DNA of 64,000 nucleotides. Source: Ancylobacter sonchi. GTDB taxonomy: Bacteria > Pseudomonadota > Alphaproteobacteria > Rhizobiales > Xanthobacteraceae. The translations under genes were made by a program, and so were the position numbers. Shown here piece by piece: positions 47,892 through 57,197 of this stretch. Below the pieces are notes generated by a model. The model saw only the letters and a list, made by a program, of their open reading frames with translations. It made no database searches and was not told the origin of the DNA. Each line of letters begins with the position of its first letter. Positions within the stretch are counted from its first letter, which is position 1. The stretch spans positions 248,001-312,000 of the forward strand of contig NZ_JAHBGF010000036.1 in NCBI RefSeq assembly GCF_018390695.1, in the 5' to 3' direction.

Positions 47892-48839
47892 CTAGCCGGC
47901 CGGCGCCGTCTCGGCGACCACCAGCTTGCTCCCCCGCCAGACGAGCGAGAGCTGGCGGACCCAGAATATGTCGTAAATGAACCAGATGATGCCGAACACC
48001 ATCATCATGAAGGCATGGACCGACACGGTGCGCCCGACCTCCTGCACCGACAATATGTTCACGCTCAGATAGCCATCCTGAAGATCAGAATAGATCACCG
48101 AATGATTGACCTGCTGGCAGTAGTCGACATTCGTCTTGCGAACGTGATCCGGCGGAAGAGGGGCCGGCGCCTCGCCTTCGCCCTCCGTCGCCTTGGGCGT
48201 GCCGGTGAATTGAACCTCAGATTTGCACTCGTAAAACAGTGACCCGTCGCGCGTATTCACGTGAGCAGCGGAGTAAGAGGCGTAGATGACGCAGAAGGCT
48301 GTCATGAAGGCCATCTGGAAATAGGCCATGTTCGTCAGAGATTCTTCGTGGAAATTCCGGAAGAATATATAAATGACGAACATCGCCATATGCATTATTA
48401 GGAATATATATACTACTATAAATATATCGCTATCCGGATCCGAATATCTCAGAAAAATATACAGTGCCGTCATGCCCGCCCCCAGGCATGAGGTACGACC
48501 CAGCTTGAACTGGCCGTCGAGATCCTCTTCAAGCTCCGCATCCGGCTTGCTGAGCCGCTGCACATCGAATGGCCGAAAATAAAATGACAATATAACAAGT
48601 ATAAATAGAACGATAGACAACGGCCATAGCAGATAGAACTTGATATGATTACTGATATAGACCGTCTCCATTCCGAGAACGGACAGTGTACTGGCCAGGA
48701 GAAAGCTTAGAAGGTAAGGTGAACGCGACGGTCGAAAATGGGTGAGCGCGCTCGAAGCCACCGAAACCACAGGTCCGACCGCAGAAATCGGCATGACAAC
48801 CATCGCTTGCCCCCGCTCCAGCAATAGCTCAAAGCTCAT
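47892..48839 (-). CDS. Multi-pass membrane protein of unknown function, AT-rich
   Basis: I do not recognise this protein. It has 315 residues with about six hydrophobic segments (near 41-58, 67-88, 113-130, 139-160, 172-192 and 271-294) and one hydrophilic loop (about 193-265) holding two cysteines (YECKSE, DYCQQ) and a Glu/Pro/Ala stretch, probably periplasmic. Base composition is clearly lower in GC than the neighbours, especially 48340-48680 with runs such as AATATATATACTACTATA, and codon use includes many A/T-ending codons. This suggests recent acquisition between the core genes rnd and ppx. The start is uncertain: ATG at 48839 (weak ribosome site) or at 48803. Confidence 0.7.
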   Translation of the reverse strand: MSFELLLERGQAMVVMPISAVGPVVSVASSALTHFRPSRSPYLLSFLLASTLSVLGMETVYISNHIKFYLLWPLSIVLFILVILSFYFRPFDVQRLSKPDAELEEDLDGQFKLGRTSCLGAGMTALYIFLRYSDPDSDIFIVVYIFLIMHMAMFVIYIFFRNFHEESLTNMAYFQMAFMTAFCVIYASYSAAHVNTRDGSLFYECKSEVQFTGTPKATEGEGEAPAPLPPDHVRKTNVDYCQQVNHSVIYSDLQDGYLSVNILSVQEVGRTVSVHAFMMMVFGIIWFIYDIFWVRQLSLVWRGSKLVVAETAPAG

Positions 48840-48886
48840 ACTAGATCAGGGGAAGCAGTAAGGTAAAGCTGTCGACTTACGCTCTT

Positions 48887-50401
48887 CTACGTCACCACCA
48901 CCGGCTCGCGGCCGATGAGCCGGGCGAGCGTGCGCAGGCGGCTGATGATGCGCTCGCTGCCGAGCGGCGCGAGCTCGCCTTCGAGGTGCAGCACCAGCCG
49001 GCCCTTGTCGACCGTCATCGGCGCGATCGGCAGCGTGCCCGGCATGGCGGCGGAGATGATGTAGCCCACCCGCATCGCCGCGCCGAGGATGCGCGCCCGG
49101 TCGAGCAGCCGCGTCGAGACCAGCTCGCGGATGCGTGGCGAGAGGTCCTCGTCGACCAGCCCCATGTGCCGGTAGTAGATCGCCAGCGCCAGGAAGGCGC
49201 GGCCGGGATGGTCGAGGCCGATGAAGGAGGCGTTGGCGATCAGGTTGAGGCTCTGCTCGCCGCGATAGTCGGGATGCGCCCGCCAGCTCATGTCGGCGAG
49301 CAGGCAGGCGGAGTGGCGCAGCCGCTTCTCCTCGTGGCTCTCCTCGATGCCGCTGGAGGCCATGAAGCGGTCGGTCCAGGCGATCAGTTCCTCGCCATGC
49401 AGCGGCGAGCGCGAGCGCAGCGTGTTGACCTCGGCGCTGGCGGCGATGAGCGGGTCGATCTTGCGCTCGGCGGCGTCGAGCGCCTCGAACAGCAGCCCCT
49501 CGCGCACGCCCTGCGCGGAGATGTAGACATTGGATGGCTTGCCGATGCGAAGGATGTGCTCCAGCACCACCGCGCCATAGGCGAGCAGCGGCCGGCGCAC
49601 GTCGGACACCGTCTCGATGCGCGACAGCGTGTCGATCGGCACGCGGCGCAGCAGGCGCACGAACTCCAGCGCCTCCTTGGCCGGGATGACATAGCCGTGC
49701 ATCACATGCAGCGGATAGCCGCGCTGGAACATGTGCAGCCGCGCCACCGCGCGCCAGGTGCCGCCCACCGCGTAGAAGGTGCGGCCCTTCAGGTGCTCGA
49801 GCCGCGTCTCCTTGGCGAGCGCGTCCTTGACGATCTTGTCGGCTTTCTTGAGCGAATTCTCGGAGCGCTCCTGCAAGGCGAGGCCGCCGAGCTGGAAGGT
49901 CACGCCGGAGCCGATGTGCTGGCCGTGCACGTCGGCGAGTTCCAGCGAGCCGCCGCCGAGATCGCCGACCACCCCGTTGGCGTGATGCACGCCGGAGATG
50001 ATGCCCATCGCCGAGAGCTGCGCCTCGCGCTTGCCGGAGAGCAGTTCCACCTCGGTGCGGCAGATCTCGGTGCAGGCGGCGACGAAGTCCGGCCCGTTCT
50101 CGGCGTCGCGCGCGGCGGCAGTGGCGATCACCCGCAACGTGCCGACGCCCATGCGGTCGCACAGCACGCGGAAGCGCCGGAGCGCGGTGAGCGCCTTTGC
50201 CACCGCGTCGGCGTTCAGCCGGCCGGTGGTCGCCACCTCCCGGCCGAGCGCGCAGGAGGCCTTCTCGTTGAAGATCGGCGTCGGCGAGCGCGACAGGCGC
50301 TCATAGACCACCAGGCGGACGGAGTTGGAGCCGATGTCGATGACCGCCACCGGCGTGCCGGAAACGAGGCCGTTCGACGCCCCGCGCACCATGTCGCTCA
50401 T
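48887..50401 (-). CDS. ppx: Exopolyphosphatase / guanosine pentaphosphate phosphatase family
   Basis: An ASKHA-fold Ppx/GppA enzyme of 504 residues that releases phosphate from polyphosphate ends, and may hydrolyse pppGpp. It has the phosphate loop AVIDIGSNSVRLVVYE, IATAAARDAENG, the second loop VVGDLGGGSLELA and a C-terminal HD-like part (SHEEKRLRHSACLLADMSW). The ATG at 50401 lies 4 bp past the ppk stop codon, so translation is coupled; a GTG at 50467 is in frame but would overlap ppk. It is the last gene of the hdaA-ppk-ppx operon. Confidence 0.94.
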   Translation of the reverse strand: MSDMVRGASNGLVSGTPVAVIDIGSNSVRLVVYERLSRSPTPIFNEKASCALGREVATTGRLNADAVAKALTALRRFRVLCDRMGVGTLRVIATAAARDAENGPDFVAACTEICRTEVELLSGKREAQLSAMGIISGVHHANGVVGDLGGGSLELADVHGQHIGSGVTFQLGGLALQERSENSLKKADKIVKDALAKETRLEHLKGRTFYAVGGTWRAVARLHMFQRGYPLHVMHGYVIPAKEALEFVRLLRRVPIDTLSRIETVSDVRRPLLAYGAVVLEHILRIGKPSNVYISAQGVREGLLFEALDAAERKIDPLIAASAEVNTLRSRSPLHGEELIAWTDRFMASSGIEESHEEKRLRHSACLLADMSWRAHPDYRGEQSLNLIANASFIGLDHPGRAFLALAIYYRHMGLVDEDLSPRIRELVSTRLLDRARILGAAMRVGYIISAAMPGTLPIAPMTVDKGRLVLHLEGELAPLGSERIISRLRTLARLIGREPVVVT

Positions 50402-50405
50402 GATC

Positions 50406-52706
50406 TCACGCACGGCCCCGGCGCCGGATGAGGTTGCGCGGCGAGGAGTCCTTGAGCGATTTGCCACGTCCCGACAGACTCGGATTGGTCATGAAATATT
50501 GCTGCGCGTTGAAGGGTTCGACGCCTTCGTCCGGGACTATGCGTTGCGACGAGCCATCCGGCAAGACGCGCCAGCTCTGCTGGTTGTCCTCGAAATTGGC
50601 GACCATGATCTGGTCGAGGATCTGCATGTGCACCGTCGGGTTGGTGATCGGGCAGAGCGATTCCACCCGCCGGTCGAGATTGCGCGGCATCAGGTCGGCG
50701 GAGGAGATGTAGACCGCCGCCTCGGCATGCGGCAGGCCATGGCCGTTGCCGAAGCAGTAGATGCGCGGATGTTCGAGGAAGCGGCCGACGATCGACTTCA
50801 CGCGGATATTGTCGGATAGGCCGGGCACGCCGGGACGCAGGCAGCAGATGCCGCGCACCACGATGTCCACCGACACCCCGACCTGGCTCGCCCGGTACAG
50901 CGCGTCGATGATGGTCGGGTCGACCAGCGCGTTCATCTTCAGCCAGATCGCCGCCGGCTTGCCGGCCTTGGCGAAGCCGATCTCGGCGTCGATATGGTCG
51001 AGGATGCGCGACTTCAGCGTCAGCGGCGACACCGACATCGCCTCCAGCTCGGCCGGCTCGGCATAGCCGGTGATGAAGTTGAAGATCCGCGCCACGTCGC
51101 GGCCGATCACCGGGTCGGCGGTGAAGAACGACAGGTCGGTATAGATGCGCGCCGTGATCGGGTGGTAGTTGCCCGTGCCGACATGGCAGTAGCTGGTCAG
51201 CGCGCCGCCCTCGCGCCGCACGACGAGCGAGAGTTTCGCGTGGGTCTTCAGCTCCAGGAAGCCGAACACCACCTGCACGCCCGCGCGCTCCAGGTCGCGG
51301 GCCCAGCGGATATTGGCTTCCTCGTCGAAGCGCGCCTTCAGTTCGACGAGCGCGGTCACCGACTTGCCGGCCTCGGCGGCCTCAGCGAGCGCCTTGACGA
51401 TCGGGCTGTCGGAGGAGGTGCGGTAAAGAGTCTGCTTGATGGCGACCACATTGGGATCGCGAGCCGCCTGCCGCAGGAACTGCACCACCACGTCGAAGGA
51501 TTCGAACGGATGGTGCACCACGAGGTCCTTCTCGCGGATCGCCGCGAAGCAGTCGCCGGCATGGTCGCGGATACGCTCGGGGAAGCGTGGATTATACGGC
51601 TTGAACTTGAGGTCCGGCCGGTCGATGCCGACCAGCTGGCTGAACTCGTTGAGCGCCAGCACGCCGTCGACCAGGAAGATCTCGTCCTCGGCGACCCCGA
51701 GCTCGCGGGCGACGAAGTTGCGCAGTTCCTCCGGCATGGTGGCGTCGACCTCCATGCGGATCACCTGGCCGAGGCGGCGGCGCTTCAGCGCCGTCTCGAA
51801 CTGGCGCATCAGGTCCTCGGCCTCTTCCTCGACTTCGAGGTCGCTGTCGCGGATGACGCGGAAGCTGCCATGGCCCTTCACCTGGTAGCCGGGGAACAGG
51901 CGGCCGATGAACAGGCCGATCATCTGCTCCAGCGTGATGAAGCGTGCCGCCCCGCCCTCGCCGTCCGGCAGGCGGATGAAGCGGTCGATCTTGGCGGGCA
52001 CGCGGATCAGCGCGCTCATCTGCCGCCCGTCATGCACGCGCGCCAGCTGCAGTGCCAGCGAGAAGCCGAGATTGGGAATGAAGGGGAAGGGGTGCGCCGG
52101 ATCGATGGCGAGCGGGGTCAGCACCGGGAAGACGCGGCTGAGGAAGAAGTCGTCCAGCACCGCGCGGTCGGCCTTCTGCACCTCGGCGCCGTCGACCAGC
52201 ACGATGCCGGCCTCGATCAGCCCGCCGCGTAGCTCGCGCCAGCGCCCCTGCTGGTCATGGCCGAGCTCGGCGACGGCGGCGGCGATCAGCGGCAGCTGCT
52301 CGGCGGGGGAGAGCCCATCCGGACTCTTGGCGGTGAAGCCCTCGCGCAGCTGCTCCTTGAGGCCGGCGACGCGCACCATGAAGAACTCGTCGAGATTGTT
52401 CGCCGAGATCGACAGGAAGCGCAGCTGTTCCAGGATCGGATGCGCGCGGTTGGAAGCCTCCTCCAGCACGCGGCGGTTGAACTGCAGCCAGGAAAGCTCG
52501 CGATTGATGAAGCGCTCGGGCGAGGCCATCAATTCCTCGTCCAGCAGCGGCCCGGCGACCACCGGTGCGGGCAGGCTCGCTTCGCTTGTGTTCACCTCGG
52601 TCTCCATTACCGCTGCCGGCCCTGTCTCTTCGACGCGCTTGGCGACGCGACGCACCCGCCTTTTCGGGGCGGAAGGTCGCTGGGCATCGTGACGGTTGGA
52701 TGACAT
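50406..52706 (-). CDS. ppk: Polyphosphate kinase 1
   Basis: Makes polyphosphate from ATP reversibly, at the membrane. About 766 residues: a basic, likely flexible N-terminus (1-60), then PPK1 N, middle and two phospholipase D-like C domains. Landmarks are [57 protein letters not shown], the autophosphorylated histidine in [11 protein letters not shown] and the second PLD-like region [21 protein letters not shown]. Start at ATG 52706, or a GTG four codons upstream. It is coupled to ppx downstream and 18 bp after hdaA. Confidence 0.97.
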   Translation of the reverse strand: MSSNRHDAQRPSAPKRRVRRVAKRVEETGPAAVMETEVNTSEASLPAPVVAGPLLDEELMASPERFINRELSWLQFNRRVLEEASNRAHPILEQLRFLSISANNLDEFFMVRVAGLKEQLREGFTAKSPDGLSPAEQLPLIAAAVAELGHDQQGRWRELRGGLIEAGIVLVDGAEVQKADRAVLDDFFLSRVFPVLTPLAIDPAHPFPFIPNLGFSLALQLARVHDGRQMSALIRVPAKIDRFIRLPDGEGGAARFITLEQMIGLFIGRLFPGYQVKGHGSFRVIRDSDLEVEEEAEDLMRQFETALKRRRLGQVIRMEVDATMPEELRNFVARELGVAEDEIFLVDGVLALNEFSQLVGIDRPDLKFKPYNPRFPERIRDHAGDCFAAIREKDLVVHHPFESFDVVVQFLRQAARDPNVVAIKQTLYRTSSDSPIVKALAEAAEAGKSVTALVELKARFDEEANIRWARDLERAGVQVVFGFLELKTHAKLSLVVRREGGALTSYCHVGTGNYHPITARIYTDLSFFTADPVIGRDVARIFNFITGYAEPAELEAMSVSPLTLKSRILDHIDAEIGFAKAGKPAAIWLKMNALVDPTIIDALYRASQVGVSVDIVVRGICCLRPGVPGLSDNIRVKSIVGRFLEHPRIYCFGNGHGLPHAEAAVYISSADLMPRNLDRRVESLCPITNPTVHMQILDQIMVANFEDNQQSWRVLPDGSSQRIVPDEGVEPFNAQQYFMTNPSLSGRGKSLKDSSPRNLIRRRGRA

Positions 52707-52724
52707 AGAACGCTTCACCTTCGG

Positions 52725-53486
52725 TCAATCCCCTTCGTCGGCCGTGCGGCCGTCCTGATCGTCGTCGCTTTCCGCCTCATCTGACTCGGCGTGCGAGCCG
52801 GCGCGGGCGCGCAGCAACTCTGCCGCGAGTGCCCGCGTCAAGGGGCGCTTGCGCGCCAGCGCCTCGCGGTCGAGCTCGGCGATCAGCGCGCCGATGGCGG
52901 CGTAGGAGCGCTCCACCCGCGCCATCAGATAGCCGATCAATGCCTCGTCGGGGGTGATCTGCCGGTCGGCGAACAACTTCACCGCCACCGCGGCGAGCAG
53001 CGCGTCGTCCGGCGCGCCGAGCCGCACCGCCGGCATCGCCCTGAGGCGCGAGCCGAGGTCGCGCGTCGCCACCGTCTCGGCCAGCACCGCCGGCAGCTGG
53101 CGCGAGGTGACGAGCAGATGCGCGCGCTGCTCGCCCACGAGATTGAGCAGATGGAACAGCGCCGCCTCGTCGAGCGTCCCCTCGCCGAGGTCCTCCAGCA
53201 CCAGAGTCCCGGTCGCCAGCGCCTCGGGCACCGTCTCGCGGGTCAGCGCCGCCGCCGGCATGAGGCGGGCGCCGCTCGCTTCGGCGAACAAGGCGGCGAG
53301 ATGCGATTTGCCCGATCCCGCCGGCCCGGTGATCGCCACCGCCCGCGCCGGCCAGTCCGGCCAGGCGTCGATCAGCGCCAGGGCCGGCTCGTTGGCCGGG
53401 CCGACGAGGAAATCGGCGCGCCCACGGTTCTCCACCGGCGGCAGGTCCAGCGGCAGCTGGCGGCTCGGCACGTCACGCACAGACAT
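52725..53486 (-). CDS. hdaA: DnaA-related regulator HdaA
   Basis: A 253-residue AAA+ protein that, with the beta clamp, promotes ATP hydrolysis by DnaA and so prevents over-initiation of replication. The clamp-binding motif QLPLDL is at residues 10-15, Walker A is GPAGSGKSHLAALF and Walker B LVLEDLG; the sensor regions follow (RDLGSRLRAMPAVRL) but there is no DNA-binding domain IV. An acidic tail ends the protein (ESDEAESDDDQDG). It starts 4 bp after the perM stop, in the conserved perM-hdaA-ppk-ppx order. Confidence 0.93.
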   Translation of the reverse strand: MSVRDVPSRQLPLDLPPVENRGRADFLVGPANEPALALIDAWPDWPARAVAITGPAGSGKSHLAALFAEASGARLMPAAALTRETVPEALATGTLVLEDLGEGTLDEAALFHLLNLVGEQRAHLLVTSRQLPAVLAETVATRDLGSRLRAMPAVRLGAPDDALLAAVAVKLFADRQITPDEALIGYLMARVERSYAAIGALIAELDREALARKRPLTRALAAELLRARAGSHAESDEAESDDDQDGRTADEGD

Positions 53487-53489
53487 GGG

Positions 53490-54626
53490 TCAGCGGACCT
53501 CGGGGCCGGCGTCGGGCTCGCCCTCTTCCTCGCCGGTATAGAGCGGGCTGTCGAGATATTGCCGGATGGCGAAGCGCACCAGCACCCCCACCGCCGCGGC
53601 GAGCGGCACGGCGAGCAGCAGGCCGAGGAAGCCGAGCAGGTAGCCGAAGGCCAGCAGGGCGAACATCAGCCACACCGGGTGCAGCCCGACGCTGTCGCCG
53701 ACCAGCTTGGGCGAGAGGATGTAGCCCTCGATGAACTGGCCGAACACGAAGATGCCGATGACGAGGCCGATCATCGTGTAGTCGGGGAAGAACTGCACGA
53801 TGGCGACGCCGCCGGCGAGCAGCAGGCCGGTCAGCGAACCGACATAGGGAATGAAGGTGATGATGCCGGAGACGAGGCCGATCACGAAGCCGAAATTCAG
53901 CCCGGTGAGCGTCAGGGCGATGGCGTAGAAGGAGCCGAGGATCAGGCAGACCAGCGACTGCCCGCGCACGAAACCGGCGATGGCGCGGTCCATCTCGCTG
54001 GCGAGTTCGCGGATCTTGTCGCGGTTCTTCACCGGCAGCCAGGAATCCACCTTGGCCACCATGTCGTTCCAGTCGTTCAGCAGGTAGAACGCGACCACCG
54101 GGGTGATGACCACCAGCGAGAACAGCGAGATCAGCGCCTGCCCGCCGGTCCAAACCGACTGCACGAAGCTGAGGATGTAGGAGGCGCCCTGCGTCACCAG
54201 CTGGCTGAGGCTCTGCTGGATGTTGGGCAGCCGGTCGCCGATCACCGTCTTCAGCCAGAGCGCGCCCTCGCTCGTCACCATGTTCTGCAGCTTGACGATG
54301 TATTCCGGCAGCCGCTCCAGGAAGGCGGAGAACTGCGCGCCGAAGATCGGCACCACCAGCAGCAGGAGAAGGATCGCGACCAGCACCGTCAGCGCGATGG
54401 TGGCGAGCGACGCCACCAGCCGGTTGACGCCCCAGCGCTCCAGATGCGTCGTCACCGGGTTGAGGAAATAGGCGAGCGCGAGACCGGCGACGAAGGGCAG
54501 CAGAACCCCCGAGAGCAGCCAGCAGATCAGCACGATGGCCGTCAGGAAGCTCAGCCAGAACGTTACCTGCTTGTGCCACATCATGCGGTTCGACCGATCC
54601 CGGCTGTCACGTTTCGTCACCCGCAT
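53490..54626 (-). CDS. AI-2E/PerM-family membrane permease
   Basis: A 378-residue inner-membrane protein of the PerM/TqsA family. Hydrophobic segments lie near 20-40, 42-58, 70-95, 160-185, 215-240, 245-285, 290-345 with the family block GLVSGIITFIPYVGSLTGLLLAG and FIEGYILSPKLVGDSVGLHP. Members export AI-2 or act as Na+/H+ antiporters, and the substrate here is unknown. It is followed within 4 bp by hdaA, a linkage widespread in alphaproteobacteria. Confidence 0.92.
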   Translation of the reverse strand: MRVTKRDSRDRSNRMMWHKQVTFWLSFLTAIVLICWLLSGVLLPFVAGLALAYFLNPVTTHLERWGVNRLVASLATIALTVLVAILLLLLVVPIFGAQFSAFLERLPEYIVKLQNMVTSEGALWLKTVIGDRLPNIQQSLSQLVTQGASYILSFVQSVWTGGQALISLFSLVVITPVVAFYLLNDWNDMVAKVDSWLPVKNRDKIRELASEMDRAIAGFVRGQSLVCLILGSFYAIALTLTGLNFGFVIGLVSGIITFIPYVGSLTGLLLAGGVAIVQFFPDYTMIGLVIGIFVFGQFIEGYILSPKLVGDSVGLHPVWLMFALLAFGYLLGFLGLLLAVPLAAAVGVLVRFAIRQYLDSPLYTGEEEGEPDAGPEVR

Positions 54627-54669
54627 TGATATCAGGAATTATTGCGGCGCAATGGCATCTCCCCGCAAT

Positions 54670-55200
54670 TCAGCGGGCGAGGTGCCGGCTCCACTCGAAA
54701 AGATAGGCGAGCGCCGAGAGCGCGGTGAGGCCGGCGACCAGCACCAGCCCCACCTCATAGGCATTGCCGAGCGGTATGTCGAAGCCGCGCGCGCCGAGCA
54801 TCAGCGCCGCGAAGCCGATCTGCGCCGCGGTGTTGAGCTTGGAGACGATGAGCGGCCGGATCGTCACCGGCCGCTCCATGGCGAAGGCGGCCGCCACCGC
54901 GGCGACGATCAGCACGTCGCGCACCACCACGGCGAGCGCCAGCCAGCCCGGCACCTGCCCGGCGAGCGCCAGCGCGACATAGATCGACACCAGGAGCGCC
55001 TTGTCCGCCACCGGGTCGAGATAGGCGCCGAGTTCGCTCTGCATGTCGAAATGCCGGGCGATGAAGCCGTCCACCGCGTCGGAGACGCCGGCGGCGAGAA
55101 AGATCCAGAAGGCGAGCGCGATGCGGCCGTCGGCGATGGCCCACACCACCGCCGGCACGGCGAACAGGCGCAGGACGGTGATGGTGTTGGGCAGGTTCAC
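54670..55200 (-). CDS. CDP-alcohol phosphatidyltransferase family protein
   Basis: A 176-residue integral membrane enzyme of phospholipid synthesis, similar to PgsA or cardiolipin synthase of the CDP-alcohol type. The full catalytic signature DG-x2-AR-x8-G-x3-D-x3-D is present in DAVDGFIARHFDMQSELGA and YLDPVADK. It begins with a GTG (55200, VNLPNTITVLRLF as in family starts) preceded by GGAGGAG; the frame extends further upstream only by running into non-family sequence. It is the first gene of the operon leading to perM. Confidence 0.9.
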   Translation of the reverse strand: MNLPNTITVLRLFAVPAVVWAIADGRIALAFWIFLAAGVSDAVDGFIARHFDMQSELGAYLDPVADKALLVSIYVALALAGQVPGWLALAVVVRDVLIVAAVAAAFAMERPVTIRPLIVSKLNTAAQIGFAALMLGARGFDIPLGNAYEVGLVLVAGLTALSALAYLFEWSRHLAR

Positions 55201-55298
55201 GTCGGGCGGGGCTCCTCCCAGCGCACATAGTGCGCAGCCCCCGGCTTGCCAAGGCACCGCGCCCAAGCGAGCCGGGACCGCCCCCGAAGCGCCCGCCA

Positions 55299-55544
55299 GC
55301 CCCGGCCGCATCCCTCACTCATCCGGCGCCCCACTCGTCCTTCCGATACCCCAGTTCCCTGCACACCGTTCGCCCCGCCGGCCCCGGCCGCATCCCTGCC
55401 TCATCCGGCGCCCCGCCGATCCCTCCGATACCCCAGCTCCCTGCACACCGTTCGTCCCGCCGGCCCCGGCCGCATCCCTCCCTCATCCGGCGCCCCACTG
55501 GTCCTTCCGATGCCCCAGTTCCCTGCGCACCGTTCGTATGGATC
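55299..55544. repeat. 82-bp tandem repeat, three copies
   Basis: Copies start at 55299, 55381 and 55463, each with GCCCCGGCCGCATCCCT, a central CTCATCCGGCGCCCC, CCGATACCCCAG and GCACACCGTTCG. Copies 1 and 2 differ at roughly one base in ten; copy 3 diverges in its last eight bases. Confidence 0.92.
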
Positions 55545-55626
55545 CCGTGCACGGCTCCCTGTGGTCGCCGTATCCCTCGGCTACCTCGCCTCCCCCGTGC
55601 CTCTGCGAAGGGTCCTACCCGCCCGC

Positions 55627-55970
55627 GCCCTCGGACGCGTCTCCCGCACTCCTCCGGCCTCTGCCCCGCCGGCCCGCACACCGTTCGCACGGGTCCCCCG
55701 TACCAATCCCGTGCGTTCCTCTGTGTCGCTCGGCCGCCTCGCTTCCCCCCGCAGCCTTTCGAGGCATCCCGCCGATCCGTGCCCTCGGACGCCACTCCCG
55801 CGATCCTCCTGCCTCCACCCCGCCGGCCCGCACATCGTTCGCACGGGTCCCCCGTACCAATCCCGTGCGTTCCTCTGTGTCGCTCGGCCGCCTCGCTTCC
55901 CCCCGCAGCCCTTCGAGGCATCCCGCTGATCCGTGCCCTCGGACGCCACTCCCGCGATCCTCCTGCCTCC
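55627..55970. repeat. 154-bp tandem repeat, two full copies and one partial
   Basis: Copies start at 55627, 55781 and 55935 (the last only about 36 bp). Each begins GCCCTCGGACG and contains GCACACCGTTCG (GCACATCGTTCG in copy 2), the element shared with the 82-bp repeat. The interval 55545-55626 looks like a degenerate copy of the right part of this unit. Confidence 0.92.
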
Positions 55971-56217
55971 TCAACGCGCCGCTTCTTCGCGCGCCATGGC
56001 GTCCGTCCCGCATATCGCTCACCCTTCCCTCGCCCTCTCCAATGCGCAGCGAGGTCCGGGGCGATGGCGGCAGCAAAGCCGTTGCCCTGAAGCATCAGCG
56101 ACCGCACGCCCGATGCCGCGAACGGCCGCCGCGGTTGACAGGCCCGGCGGTACCGCGTTCCCTGCCGCACGCCCATGGCAACGCCTCGCGATGGGTGCGG
56201 ACCGGAGGACGCTCGAC

Positions 56218-56970
56218 ATGACCGATGCCAGCCCCCTCCACCACGACCCGCTCTATACCGACGCCGCGCTGGTGGCGTTCTACGATGCCGAGAACGAGGG
56301 CGGCGCCGATGTCGCCTTCTGTACCGAACTGGCGCGCGGCGTCGGCTCGGTGCTCGATCTCGGCTGCGGCACCGGCGCCTTCCTCGTCGGGCTCGAAGCG
56401 CCGCGCCGCGCCGGCGTCGACCCGGCCGCCGCCATGCTCGACATCGCCCGCGCCCGTCCGGGCGGCGCGGCGGTGCAATGGGTGGAGGCGGATGCCCGCC
56501 TTCTCGATCTCGGCCAGCGCTTCGATCTCGTCGTGATGACCGGCCACGCCTTCCAGGTGTTCCTGACCGAGGACGACCGGCACGCCGCCCTCGCCACCAT
56601 CGCCCGCCACCTCGCTCCCGGCGGACGCTTCGTGTTCGACAGTCGCAACCCCGCCTGTCGAGAGTGGGAGGAGTGGCAGCCGCACAATTCGCGCCGCGGC
56701 GTGGCGCATCCGCGCCATGGCGAGGTCGAGGCGTGGAACGGCGCGGTCCACGACCCGGCCACTGGCATCGTCACCTACGAGACCGTCTACCGCCTCCCCG
56801 ACGGCCGCGAACTCACCGCCACCAGCCGCATCGCCTTCCCACCGCGCGACGAGCTGGCCCGGCTGATCGCCGGGGCCGGCCTCGTGGTCGAGCGCTGGCT
56901 CGGCGACTGGAACGGCGGGCCGCTCGCCGACGACGCCCCGGAATTCATCCCGATCGGCCGCCTCGCCTGA
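56218..56970 (+). CDS. Class I SAM-dependent methyltransferase
   Basis: A 250-residue Rossmann-fold methyltransferase (Methyltransf_25-like). Motif I is VLDLGCGTGAFLVGL, followed by the acidic residue of strand 2 (AGVDPAAAML), VEADARLLDL and the motif IV region FDLVVMTGHAFQVF; the C-terminal half (about 140-250) is a beta-rich substrate domain. The substrate is unknown. The ATG at 56218 follows GGAGGA; the frame is open far upstream through the repeat array, which is not coding. It does not appear to share an operon with its neighbours. Confidence 0.88.
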   Translation: MTDASPLHHDPLYTDAALVAFYDAENEGGADVAFCTELARGVGSVLDLGCGTGAFLVGLEAPRRAGVDPAAAMLDIARARPGGAAVQWVEADARLLDLGQRFDLVVMTGHAFQVFLTEDDRHAALATIARHLAPGGRFVFDSRNPACREWEEWQPHNSRRGVAHPRHGEVEAWNGAVHDPATGIVTYETVYRLPDGRELTATSRIAFPPRDELARLIAGAGLVVERWLGDWNGGPLADDAPEFIPIGRLA

Positions 56971-57197
56971 CACGCAAAGGCCCGGCGCATCCGAGCCAGG
57001 CGGATGCCCCATTGCGAGCCGACGACGACAAGCCTTCCCCGCATCGCCGGCCGCCGGCCGGGGCGCGCCACCCCGCCCGCCCGCGTGACGCCGCCGCGCC
57101 GACATGGCACAAGCGATGCGCGGCGACACGTCGCCCAGCCGCCCAGCCGCCTCCCCTGTCCTGCCGCCTCCCCTGCCGCCTGCCGTGGTGCCCGCCC

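Larger units (their letters stand above)
55201..56217. other. 1-kb non-coding region carrying a composite tandem-repeat array
   Basis: No convincing gene. Long open frames exist on both strands but result from high GC and the repeats, and repeat periods of 82 and 154 bp (each one more than a multiple of three) shift frame at every copy. The array runs from 55299 to 55970; about 250 bp of unremarkable GC-rich sequence follow up to the methyltransferase ribosome site (GGAGGA). Confidence 0.7.

Noticed and set aside
55299..55970. CRISPR array
   Set aside because: The intervals between the shared 12-base elements are themselves repeated, not unique spacers, the unit is too long, and there are no cas genes nearby.
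55319..56176. Minus- and plus-strand frames through the repeat array, one of about 285 residues with repeated peptides
   Set aside because: Repeat lengths of 82 and 154 bp change frame at each copy, so the same DNA gives a different peptide in each copy; no ribosome site or signal seen.
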